A DNA stretch of 64,000 nucleotides from Nereocystis luetkeana (taxonomy: Eukaryota > Sar > Phaeophyceae > Laminariales > Laminariaceae): the NCBI GenBank assembly GCA_031213475.1, contig JARUPZ010000010.1, positions 6,860,776 through 6,924,775 on the forward strand, written 5' to 3'. Under the pieces are notes generated by a model. That model was given only the letters and a program-made list of their open reading frames with translations, was not told the DNA's origin and searched no databases. Shown here one piece after another: positions 11,701 to 19,857 of this stretch. Position 1 is the stretch's first letter. Each line of letters starts with the position of its first letter. The position numbers were made by a program, and so were the translations under genes.

Positions 11701-12133
11701 TGTAGCGGTGTCGCTCCCAAACGAGCTCGTCGAAGCCGAAAACGGTGCGCCCAAGTGCTTTTTGGTCGGCCGGGTCGCGGGTCGCTTTGATGCGGCGCTC
11801 AGTTTTGGTGTCCCCGAAGAGCGCAGCCTTCTGCGCCATCATCATCTGCTCGGCGCAGTTGTATGTGACGCCATCGTGTTCGATGTCGCACAGGTACCAC
11901 TGCAAAAAGACGGAAGAGGAGTCCCAGAAGAAGTGAAAGGATGAGGGGGCCTCTGCGGTGGTGTGAGCGGTTGATGGCGTGTTGGTTGTTGGGGGTGGGG
12001 GGCGACGATAATTTTTCCTATCGCCACCTGGCGTCGACGGGGGTAGAGTCAGCCACGATCTAGCGGTGCTGACCGGAACCCTCGCGTTCGCGGGGGAATT
12101 GCTCGGCAAAGCCGAGGTACCGGGGGGGTCCAC
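5759..12133 (-). CDS. Gypsy pol polyprotein with N-terminal NADAR domain
   Basis: One open frame of 2124 residues. Residues about 66-217 match the NADAR (YbiA/DUF1768) fold: YNCAEQ (E95), K102, W139, KFRQ, EASPHD (E175), WG (183-184), GRNLLG (202-207) and LMDVR. NADAR proteins hydrolyse N-linked ADP-ribose, including from guanine. Next come a retropepsin (DTGS 349-352, ILLGRD 431-436), a reverse transcriptase (FDL D796, YLDD 856-859) and RNase H (D1011, DHK 1078-1080, NADFLSRL). The integrase has HX5H at 1488/1494, CX2C at 1524/1527 and D1557, D1619, E1655 (DX35E). A Pro-rich linker (about 1300-1370) precedes the integrase. The tail has a chromodomain-like stretch (about 1910-1962) and a Tudor/SH3-like stretch (about 2012-2097). 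All catalytic residues are present. The first ATG lies inside a 176-bp tandem duplication, so the natural start is probably upstream in the gag-pol frame. It would act in cytoplasmic virus-like particles and the nucleus. Confidence 0.93.
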   Translation of the reverse strand: MDPPGTSALPSNSPANARVPVSTARSWLTLPPSTPGGDRKNYRRPPPPTTNTPSTAHTTAEAPSSFHFFWDSSSVFLQWYLCDIEHDGVTYNCAEQMMMAQKAALFGDTKTERRIKATRDPADQKALGRTVFGFDELVWERHRYNIVLNINFSKFRQHSELRRELAATDDKHIAEASPHDLIWGIDLKADHPDACIPTRWRGRNLLGRVLMDVRESLDADRLPQLPTGTSLNDPEQTPASTDSTRVFPTADGIHETSPTPPRQPPNSPLGLLLPPSTPDAYPISHFAQVSTINTAAHSHLPTRRPPIPEHGPCLTGGIITVDDASFTTKVLVHSGPDATTRRELVALLDTGSPQSFITATAMEQLKASQSATDACERHSSPRSWGGFATSAPLSTSVSIRLSIQFMRLQTPTAALAVWACVVPAGTMQHPILLGRDSWMRFEQRSYTTLRQQPALPHQSSRRTRGELSLRHHDPNGASAFIPDDRSTDDVYHLRFAGNKAISLSSTPQLAKVNLVRQSGAPALAGNYMVNMLPRENPLSDRAIFVSDGYQTVPLSGSTELEPGDLLGTSCSPLVQVPLAALGHPSLDPPLPPPFPDVHALHDNIPVADQSPSTADPSTAPKAPCPQLLARLDADQRKSFLDLWECLPLHLRDVNFDLHGSGWTPSVINNLGDVLCEFQDVFSTSKTDFGSCSLMPFKITVPPDSAPVTSRPYRINPILAKKADAVLDQYLAAGLIQHSTSPYSSPMVAIPKKDGGVRITINYKKLNAISSLGQLPIPRVDEVLDSLGKGRIFSLFDLVSSFHQITIDEDTIPLTAFCTPNRLFEWLVMPQGSSASPGWFVKVINEVIKGLERVAAYLDDIIVFDPNPNDHVANIRALFGRLRKHHLKLSPAKAKLGATTADFLGHTISAGGYSPNSDKVAALTRMPMPTDKKQVRSLLGGINYYGKFLPNLSRRLRPINALLKQGATFDFTPAMETTVRAILQELAEPPILVYPDWDAVADNSRHFRLYCDASIDGFGATLEQEQPDGSVRPILFISRATLDSERSWTPLDLEAGSIVWAIKRLRGHLWSTRFQIYSDHKALENIAKVGEHNARVRRWLEFLSAYTYTLEYRKGTANGNADFLSRLPQPATDADRTGRNRLTGPDTVGIYLIRPCGFAPNDPPAPGIGLGGLVSPPSRPIPTIQPLPFTTDDFRDFRLLGPRMEHPTLSPAPDTFVGPIATPDSTTGLLVGPENAAVNSGAPPGSASRPSVISPPSTTGGTEPAVSGLISSLTRHRIAAAAGTPRPTADYRFGRRPQPVVRRRSTPTHSAPTPPAGVQPRPPPPTAPSATAPAPPDPFAPANPTPTPPTTPSPPAPTPSLPHPEPIVEPDDDPYLLARVEHYTFKDWAREQRAEPLCCATIRFLSLDSPAPPPNDLLDFIPSARRPQLPDVLTLASKCKLHRTDDKTTLLVQRPPPPPPGNSLPPPAPLTPRIYVPMLMRPWVLNTCHATTSLHLGVTRTVRMLARFFWWIGMDASARWWIRRCLQCQARKTSRHTIRWPILSLPLPNGPGITVSVDYFGPLPLTPRGNVHILLFTDRFSRRADMFAVSAAQLTAAGTADIFLNEYIPLWGCPVTLLSDNGLHFTSKLANIVYERLGIRKVNTSSYHPCTNGGVERVNHVSAQMLSMVGNEQQTDWDVLLPHVSSAYNNSVNAATGLAPNEIHMGRLPRLPLSVFEPDNIGGHQSLDRDHLVYINLATDRQRRAYSLVRELHRLTVSRLQRRNAPIMAALRASPPFTVGGWVRVYNSASTIRQGVKKGTDATVLKTKLSLNWNGPFKVLAVGPTPTSNTPDNRPLHDKLLFLDLPSDLPGRDSKPRVSVQRCKPCRNPDDTSDIPKHLPADLTTYVLTASAAKSPPYHVTVDDVTPPPERLEVEQITGHQLVRGRDGVIAVLYETHWAGLLSPCWERELDLQHFRRNILLYWSGAPTQHRQTNRLYRQMRIGAAHRELARSQGQIFLAPGYALVSRSPWLHNFSTTILPSGAHIWYKARDGLWWLGKIAHRSPPDVSSGAPPEPSPGGSYIIRFLDDPGPIKIDLQPARYTTARNAVYGSWCLQRHGNESLARGLLRNSDVSRGAPTVSTPPPG

Positions 12134-12345
12134 GCCGGGGCTTAGACGCCGGGCGAGACGACCCTGAAAGGTTAGGGTAGACGATAATTTTTTCTATCGC
12201 CACCTGGCGTCGACGGGGGTAGAGTCAACCACGATCTAGCGGTGCTGATCGGAACCCTCGTGTTCGCGGGGGAATTGCTCGGCAAAGCCGAGGTACCGGG
12301 GGGGTCCACGCCGGGGCTTATACGCCGGGCGAGACGACCCTGAAG
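12005..12345. repeat. 176-bp tandem duplication inside pol
   Basis: The segment starting at 12005 recurs from 12181 with period 176 and a handful of mismatches. Both copies encode the same PPGTSALPSNSPAN-type peptide. Since 176 is not a multiple of three, the duplication moves the upstream frame (12963-12172) out of phase with pol (12133-5759). Both frames read the same peptide through the duplicated part, which shows they were once one frame. Confidence 0.85.
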
Positions 12346-13050
12346 GGCCCTGTCGTCCAACGTTTGGAGGACAGGAGGATACTCGCTAGGAGATACCACA
12401 CCTGGGGCCCGTGTCCACGCGTTGCACAAAGCAGGCGAGGAGGACGGGGCAGGGGGCTCAGGGCATGTCCTGGTCGACGTTGGTCGCGAGTCTTCCGTTT
12501 TTAATACGGGACTGCCCCTCGAGCTCAGGGGCAGCGGTGGTGTCAACACCGTGGCAGCGGGTGGAAGCCCGTCGTTCGCGGGTCCAACGCTGTCACAAGA
12601 AAGGCGCGCATGCTGGAACAAGCGCGTATGGAGCGGCCAATAAGAGGCAGGCTCAGGGGGCGATGGCCCGGTCGACGAAACGGTAGTTTCGTGTGAACCG
12701 GAACCGCTGGTAGCCGTAATCGTCGAGACGTTTCCCAGGGTAGCAATGTCTGGGGTCTCGGCAATGGTCGGCAAGTAGCGTTGCTCACCGCCGGAAGACG
12801 TCGAGTGGAGCATCCTGGTGAGGCTCGACGTCTTGGCCTCCTCCCGCCCACACCTCAAGGCAATCACTTGAGCAAGAGGATCAGTGCTTGAGCAAGTGGA
12901 TGGGAAATGGGCTGGGGTAGGGGGGGGGCATGCGGGGGCAGGGGTCGGGGAGGCGTGGTGCACGTGATTTACGCGTGCGTCCTGAGAGCCTCGGGTGGTC
13001 GCAGTAGATGCTGTTGATGGAGATGCGGCAGGTGCTCCATCATCGGCTTG
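12172..13050 (-). pseudogene. gag-pol linker / N-terminal part of pol, cut off from pol
   Basis: This frame directly follows the gag TGA (13051-13053) with no shift and stays open to 12172. The first Met is at 12963. The peptide is Pro/Ser/Thr-rich with no recognised domain. It ends by repeating the N-terminus of the downstream pol frame before stopping, because of the 176-bp duplication. It is best read as a proline-rich linker of a former Gag-Pol fusion rather than an independent protein. Confidence 0.6.
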
Positions 13051-14667
13051 TCAGTTGGTGCGGAAGGTTCCCGGCTGCCGTTGGTTCGGGAGGTTGGTCG
13101 AGTTGTTGCTGCCCATCCGCATGTTTGCGGGGGCGGCTGGTGCGGACGTGTTGGTCGCAGGGGTATGAACCGTCAACGCGGAAGACGAGGGGGCAGGCTC
13201 GATGCGTTGTTGTCGGAACTGTTGCCCTGGCGAGTGTCGGTTGCCGTTGTCGTAGTTCCGGCCGTTGCTATGGCGCCAGTTGTTGGAGCGCCCGTTGTCG
13301 CCGCGGTAGTTGCGGGAGTGGTTATAGTTGGAGTGGCTGTTGTTGGAGTTTCCGCTACGGTTGGTGTTGTTGCCTCGACGGTTGTTGTCGTAGCGGTTGG
13401 AACTCCGCTCCAGGTTGCGCTCGTATTGCCCCCGGCGGTAAGAGAGCATCCTCTGTTGCCACTGGCGGTAGGCGTTTCCGCCGTCGTTCAGCTGTCTTAG
13501 CGCCGGGTTCAATATGCCGGACGTGTTGAGGAAGCCCTCGGGGCAGGTCTTCATGCTGTGGTCCGTGCCATTGTAGTTGAGGCAATGACCACCGTGGGCG
13601 CGTAGGGCTTGGGCGTGGGACACCGCGACGTTCCGCCTCCGTCATGGGCTCCGTAGAGGCTCTCGTCATCAGGCTGAGCGCTCGTGTGGAGGGGGGCGCT
13701 GCCGTCGTGGGAGGTGTTGTCGAGGTGAGAAGGGGCGGTGTCGCCGGCGATGGCGTATCCGTTGTGGGGCGGGTGGTTGGGGGTGTCGGAGGGGTGGCTC
13801 GAGACTCGGTCGGGTTCCACACGTAGCCGCGGCCGGCGTTGGAGTGGAAATACCTTAGCTCGAGTAAAAGGGTGTGGGCGGCCCCGATGAACTCGGACGA
13901 GGCACCCTCGGTGGCGGCGTGGCCCAGAACGAAGGTGGTCGACGGGTCGCAGTCGGGTGTGAACAGTCGCCAGACGCGGTGTGCCGCTATAGAGACATCT
14001 GAGGCTATCGGGTCGCGTGTACTCTGCATCCAGCGGAGCTTGGCGTCCAGAAAGACCCAGTCATTTGACTCAAAGCCGAACGTCTGCGGTTGCCGGTGCC
14101 CAGTGGGTTTGGGGGCTGGCAAGGATTGGGCCGGTAGTGGTGCCTGGGACATTGTGGTACCAGCTTGTTTCTGGGGGCGCTGGGAGGTGGTGGTCCTAGA
14201 CATCGCGGCGGACGTAAAGGGTGGTCCAGGGTGCGGAGCCGACGGCTGCGGTTGGGCCGTGGTGGCCGTGGTCGCAGCTGCAGTCTCGTAGGTGTGGTCG
14301 AAGGGGTAGGAGAGGGCGGTAACACGAGTAGGAGGTCAGCGCTCTCTTTCGCAAGAAGGAGGAGCTGCTCGTGGTGGGCTTTGAGGGCCGCGCGGCGCTC
14401 ACGGAGAGCCGTGGGGTCGCCTTGGTAGTGCCCCGGATTGAGAGCAGGGGTGGAAGTTTCCTGTGCGGAGACTTCCGGTTTGATGGTAGGCCCGGCACTG
14501 GTCGTGCCTGCTCCCAGTGGAGAAGATCCCGGTGTGGTGGGGTGTAGAGCGAGGTCACTCAGAATGGTATCGAAGCCGGGGGTGTCGTCGTCCGTGGCGC
14601 GAGAGGACCTTGCGGCATACCTCGCCTCGCGGGGGTTGGTGGTGTCGGTGGAAGGGGCGCCGGGCAT
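13051..14667 (-). pseudogene. gag (capsid/nucleocapsid), frameshifted
   Basis: Gag is spread over two minus-strand frames. The N-terminal part starts with Met at 14667 and includes an ALRERRAALKAHHEQL helix. The reading then passes to a second frame (14203-13630) that holds a capsid-like segment with NDWVFLDAKLRWMQ and EFIGAAHTLLLELRYF. It then returns to the first frame near 13625. The last part (13623-13054) holds a zinc-knuckle segment spaced CX2[C]X4HX4C in which the second ligand is Tyr (CLNYNGTDHSMKTC). An Asn/Arg/Gly-rich basic tail follows. At least two frameshifts separate these parts, so this copy cannot make an intact Gag by simple translation. Structural Gag identity is inferred from position, the knuckle spacing and the basic tail. 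Confidence 0.7.
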
Positions 14668-16702
14668 GTCGGTGGAGGAAGTTGGAGAGGGCTGGTGGAT
14701 CCAGGCTTGGATCAGGGTAGGCGGCTACAATACCGACAAACCGATCTAGGGGACAGAAAGTGACGGTAAGGACGTACAATAAGGGGTATTGAGGGGGGTG
14801 TGCCACAATTATAGTGCCCGTCGAAGGATATTTTTATAGTTGAGGACGTCTAGCTAGTTTCAGGCGCCTCGCGTGTGATTGACGGTAGTCGCGCCCGAGT
14901 CACTCAAGTGATATCAGTTGAACCGAATTGAACAGAACTCCGTCTGAAATGTCCAATGTTCGTAGTGATAACAGGGCGTGACGATTACTGGGCGTGGGCA
15001 GTGCAAGACCTTTCGTTGGGATACAATTAGAGTACCCGTAAAGGCAACGTGTAGGTCGAGTCGGGGGGAAAATTGCAGCATGCCGGCACTATTTGGTAGC
15101 TGCACAGAATATCGGGCGATTCCCTACTTGAACGGTGGGCAGTTTTTTGTTCCGTGGTAGAAACAGACAGCAACCGATACATTTCGGGGGTCGCGAGGCC
15201 CGATACGTTGTGAGATACTTAGGGTATCGTAGAGGTGGCACAAGTGGGAACAAAATAAAAATAAAAATAAGAAATAGACCCCGGTACGTAAAAACATGGA
15301 AAAGAGTATCAATCGGCTCCTTTGGGGGAGTCGAAGACGCTAATCCGCCGCGAAGGATGTTGTGTATTATTGTGTTAGTTTGACCAGCATTTAGTTCATC
15401 ACTTTCGGAAATGGTCACTGCCCGGGCCACAATTACTATGCTCCATATTCGAGCAGCTTGCAGCTGCTGTTTTCGTGATGAGCTGGACAAACATGGGAGA
15501 AACAGTTGTCTACTAGTTTGTGTAGCCTTTGTGGTGTTACGGTTCTAGGCAGCCTGTACCCTGCTTCATTTGTAAAAGCTGGTGGGGGTGGGGTGCGTTG
15601 GAAAATAACACTTGTTACAAACTTGAACAGTGTCTACCCTGCTTTGATTTAAGGTGGGAGCAAAAAAAAAAGAAGAGAAAAAAAAGGAAGGCACACGTCG
15701 AAAACAAAAAAGAAAGGGAAACAAACACAACCAAACTAATATTCGGGCCAGATCAGGTAGCATACATTCTGTTTTGATGTGCTACATACAGCTGGGGGGG
15801 GGTAGACGTATACAGCAGTAGACAAAGTTGCGCGCCACAAAGCCTCGTTTCGTCGGTAACGCTGACGAACGTGCACGTAAGAGGCTGTAGCCGGACATAT
15901 TTGTGCAGCATATACATACCTTATTTCTGGCTTAAAACTGGCAAATTTAAATGCGCCTAGGCAGCAGACGGACAAGGTTCGGCAATATAAAGCCGCTTTA
16001 AGTCGTTAATGCCGGAAAACGTGCACGTAAAGAGCAGTAGAAAAACAAAATCTAATAATAATAGACATCGTTTGTATCCTATAGGCCGTGGGGGTGGGGC
16101 ATAAATAGCAGAAATAATTTCCGCAGCATGCGTCCTGTATTTATAGTAGAGCAGCAGGAAAGTAGTGCATCATAGAGCCTGTTCTGCACGGTAGAAGCAG
16201 CGTGCGGACGGGCAATCTGAAGAGGGGTGCATAAATATAAGCTGGTCCCAATGAGCAACATTTAAAATTCGCCTGCAGATATATTCCTAAAGAGCTACGT
16301 GCAACTATATAAGAATTGTCTACAGGTATACCAGGGTACCAGGTACCTGGTATTCCCAGAGCGCTACCCGTACGTGTGTGTTCTTCGCATTGTATATATA
16401 TACGTGCAACCAGGTAAGGTTCGCCTACGTACGAGTATAAATATATGCATTCCTATACGGTGGATGTGCTACACCATCACATCAAGAAAGGGGCACCGAC
16501 CGTGCATCGTTTGTCTACCTAAATATATCGCGAGAAAGGAAGGGGGGGTTCACGGGACATTTCGTCACTAAAATAGTATTACGTACCCCTATTAGTACCT
16601 CGCTCGTACACCACCCTTTGTAGGCTACTATGTACCAGGTATGTGTTGAAATCCTGTAACCAAGGCATTCAAATAAAATACCAGGTACATTTATGGCTAT
16701 TC
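14668..16702. other. Long non-coding leader of the LTR element
   Basis: No gene is visible. Two similar 20-base stretches occur at about 14808 (ACAATTATAGTGCCCGTCGA) and 15023 (ACAATTAGAGTACCCGTAAA). An A-rich tract lies at 15660-15730. The TACCAGGTA motif is clustered at 16325-16420, just before the first SINE. Confidence 0.5.
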
Positions 16703-17042
16703 GCCCCGGTGGTTCAAGTGGTTAACCTCGAATTCTACTTGTTTGAGTCCTGGGTTCGAGCCCCAGGAGGGTCGGACTTTGACTTTATTTGCAAAAATAA
16801 AAAAAGGGATTCAATTGTTGAGAGCGCCTTGCAGCGTGGGTAGGCACAATTCGATGCGAGTCGACGAGGGAAGAAAAGGCTGAAATCTTCTCGCGATAAA
16901 AAAAATGAAGGCACGTACCGTAGCGGGAAGGGGGGAGAAGAGCCTGCTATGTGACCCCGGATCTGAGTTACGAGTTGGAAGGAGAGAGAGAAGAAGATGT
17001 GCGAAGATAGTGAATGGGATGGAAAAAAATAAAATAAAAAAA
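16703..17042 (+). mobile_element. tRNA-derived SINE, copy 1
   Basis: The head contains an RNA polymerase III A box (TGGTTCAAGTGG, 16710-16721) and B box (GGTTCGAGCCC, 16753-16763) in tRNA-like spacing. A body of about 250 bases unrelated to tRNA follows, with an A-rich tail (AAAAAAATAAAATAAAAA). Near-identical copies lie at 17119-17468 and 28587-28938. No target-site duplication was found. Confidence 0.85.
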
Positions 17043-17118
17043 TCTCGCTGTGGGGGGGGTCGCCAGTATGGTTAATTCATACGTATACTATCGCTCGTAT
17101 CAGGTACCAGGTACCAGG

Positions 17119-17468
17119 TTTTTTTTTTTTTTTTTTTTTTCCATCCCATTCATTATCTTCGCACATCTTCTTCTCTCTCTCCTTCCAACTCGTAACTCAG
17201 ATCCGGGGTCACATAGCAGGCTCTTCTCCCCCCTTCCCGCTACGGTACGGGCCTTCATTTTTATCGCGAGAAGATTTCAGCCTTTTCTTCCCTCGTCGAC
17301 TCGCATCGAATTGTGCCTACCCACGCTGCAAGGCGCTCTCAACAATTGAATCCCTTTTTTTTTTTTTTTTTTTTTTTTTGCAAATAAAGTCAAAGTCCGA
17401 CCCTCCTAGGGCTCGAACCCAGGACTCAAACAAGTAGAATTCGAGGTTAACCACTTGAACCACCGGGG
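17119..17468 (-). mobile_element. tRNA-derived SINE, copy 2 (inverted)
   Basis: The reverse complement of the SINE at 16703-17042, starting with an uninterrupted T22 run (the A-tail) and ending with CCACCGGGG (the head). It lies tail to tail with copy 1 across about 76 bases, so the pair could fold as a long hairpin. An extra T-run near 17347-17379 expands an internal A-tract relative to copy 1. Confidence 0.88.
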
Positions 17469-18421
17469 TATGTCGTTCAATAACTCGCAGCCGAATATCC
17501 CACGCGATGGATACCAATGGATACAATTCGCAATTATAGCCGAGCCGTTCGTAGGCTGCTCACATATGCATATAAGAGGAATGGCGTATTTAGTCACACA
17601 ACCGCTGTTCCTAAAAAAAAATACCACGTATCAGTATACTGCTGCGGGTGTCCTACCAGTACTACAGCAGCTTCTTTGTAGTCGTGGTAAGGGTCAAATC
17701 CCATACAACGCTTGTCTATACAGGAAGGTGCAGATGAAATGGCGGGGGGGGAGAATGTGAGCAGTTCCGCCTACTTTTTACGTGCCTTCCCTATGAAAGG
17801 GCGGGCATACATCGAGGCGGAGGGGGTCATTGTTGTAAAAAACGCTCTCGTTGTTGCGCGCGATGAGCACGATGTAATTTGGGGGGGGTCTCCAGGTGCA
17901 TTCAACCACATGGTGTCACGTATCGTGGAGGTGATCGATCTCGTCATTCCACAGCGGAGACGGGGTACAGGGCGCGGAAAAACATACCTCATCACACTGC
18001 CGAGAGCAGCAGTAGTACTTGTATGACAAGTAAGTACCTACTAAGAAACAGCAGAGAGAACTTGTACGTACTTGTACATGTATGTGCCTGATAAGGGGGG
18101 AAGAATGCGTCTACTCACCTATACTAAGAGGGGAGAAACGTCTACTGTCGCCACTAGGCAGCTTGTCACAGTCGCAGGCACTAAAAATGCACTCGGGAAC
18201 GCAGGCTCGAAAAGAAAAAAAAGAAAGAAAGAAAGAAAATAGACAGCGAGGAAAACGAAAGAGAACACGAAACAAGGAACGAAAAGAAACAAAATAAAAA
18301 GTTGACTTCAAAACCAGTTGCCTCCCGGGTAGGGATGGCTCACATGATCGTGAGAAGATCTAGAAGAAGCGCTGCAGTCCTCAGCTTGGCCAGAAGGTTC
18401 GTCGAATGCGAAGACGTCAGG
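17469..18421. other. Remaining leader next to the right LTR
   Basis: No gene is supported. A plus-strand frame at 17712-18026 reads with mixed composition but has no recognised domain. A GAAA-rich tract lies at 18205-18300. The bases next to the LTR on the minus strand (CCTGACGTCTTCG) do not resemble a usual tRNA primer-binding site. Confidence 0.45.
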
Positions 18422-18914
18422 TGTGAGGATATGGCCGAGGTAAGGGTAAGGGAAAGGGACGCAGGTGTATCTGGCAGCTGGGAAGCAGTGCTTCGCTTCT
18501 TCTTATATAGATCTTCTTTATTGATGACTAGAGCTGAGGAGGTGCTCTGGTAGAGAAGTGAGAGGTAGGGGGGTGGGACTCGACGCTCAGATATACTCGT
18601 CCCACCCCACGCTACGAGCTCTCCTAAATTCCTCTTATCTAACGTACTCCTAAATAACTTTCCTAGGGCTACCGATTGTTCTTCTGCTAATATAAGAACT
18701 TCTCGCTTTACGATCCTATCTGCGTTAAGGAGCATTACTCTTGTCTAACGAGCTATCCGCCCGAGAGAACATTCCTGAAAGACGGTTACTCTCAACTACC
18801 GGAATATCCGCCGGGCTAATCCATTCTTTGGATTATTTTCGTATTCCTCAGGCTACGAAACTGCCGACTATATTATCTATATCTATAGCCCACGAGCACT
18901 CGACTCATATCACA
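18422..18914 (-). repeat. Candidate 5' LTR (minus-strand element)
   Basis: The second 493-bp repeat, ends TGTGA...TCACA, followed outside by GTGG. Three substitutions were noticed against 3865-4357. It contains the same AATAAA and TATATAAG elements on the minus strand. In the orientation of gag-pol this is the promoter-bearing copy. Confidence 0.75.
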
Positions 18915-18918
18915 GTGG

Positions 18919-19852
18919 TTGCAAAAATAAGCAACGCTTGAATATTTTCTTGCAATTTCGAACGACCCTTATACCTCGTACATACTCTATCCAAAATCAC
19001 AAATGGAGGCCAGAGAGAGCCCGTTCATGCATCCCTCGTGTGCCTCGAGGCACACGCGACCCCTAGGCACGCGAAAGCGGCAACCGCGCTCCTTGCAACC
19101 CCCCCTCTACCCGCCAGCACCCGCTGGCACCCCCGACGGCGCCGGGCTCTCCCGCGGTGCCGTGCTCGGAGTACGCGCATGCACACGGAACGAAAGAAGA
19201 AAAAAGGAAGAAAAGACCGAGAGAGTGCCCAGAGAGAAAGAGAAAACAAAGAAGAACCGCAGGAAAGGTCCGGCAAGTAATGAAATGAGGCGATTTCGAA
19301 GTGGGAGAAGTGGGCTCTGAAGTACCATGTACCAACCGAGCACGCTTAGGGCACAGGACAGGGATTTAGATCCAAGTAAGTGGTTCTATGTACCCTAACC
19401 TGCATTGTTATTATTAATTTAAAAGCAGAGAGCAATATGCCGTGTGTTTTCGTAAACCTCCCCCTCTCTGGTTTTCGTACTTGCACGAGCTGCGAGTGGA
19501 TAGTAGTGTCACAACACACGCCCTCAAGCAGTCAATATATCTGTATCATAGGTATGTAAAACAGAACTTACTACCTACATACAGCAGGTAGTTTTGCAAC
19601 AGAAGAGGTAATAATAAAGGTGCTCCTCGTAGACTCCAACAAGCGAAAACAGTACGACGAGTACTTACTGCTGCTGCTGCTCTGTATACTTGTTGACGAC
19701 GCGTTGATACCAGCCAAAACTACTACTACTACCTGGTGTATCTATATTGTGGGGGTGAGCATAAGCTGCTTGCGGCTGTTCTACATCGGGGGTACCGATG
19801 TTGTATCATACTCGTAGGGCGTGCATTGTTGGCGTTTTGTAGGAGAGTACTG
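18919..19852. other. Spacer between the two large retroelements
   Basis: A GC-rich patch (about 19020-19180) is followed by a GAAA/GAGA-rich tract (19185-19270). Open frames here are low in complexity and overlap on both strands, and none is recognised. CTGCTGCTG and TACTAC tracts lie at 19665-19735. Confidence 0.5.
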
Positions 19853-19857
19853 ATGGA

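Larger units (their letters stand above)
3861..18918 (-). mobile_element. Ty3/gypsy-type LTR retroelement with NADAR domain
   Basis: A composite of about 15 kb. Two near-identical 493-bp direct repeats (3865-4357 and 18422-18914) begin TGTGA and end TCACA. GTGG lies immediately outside both outer edges (3861-3864 and 18915-18918), as expected for a 4-base target-site duplication of one element. The inner flanks (TTAG, CAGG) do not match. Inside, on the minus strand, lie gag (14667-13051), a gag-pol link (13050-12172) and a 2124-residue pol (12133-5759). The order NADAR, protease, RT, RNase H, integrase, chromodomain-like is Ty3/gypsy-like. No standard primer-binding site starting TGG or strong polypurine tract was found at the expected inner edges. 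Assignment of these LTRs to this pol is therefore supported but not proven. The leader (14.7-18.4 kb) is unusually long and holds two SINEs. Confidence 0.7.

Noticed and set aside
16703-16775. Functional tRNA gene
   Set aside because: A and B boxes are present, but the acceptor ends do not pair well and the unit continues into a repeated body with an A-tail, so it is a SINE head.
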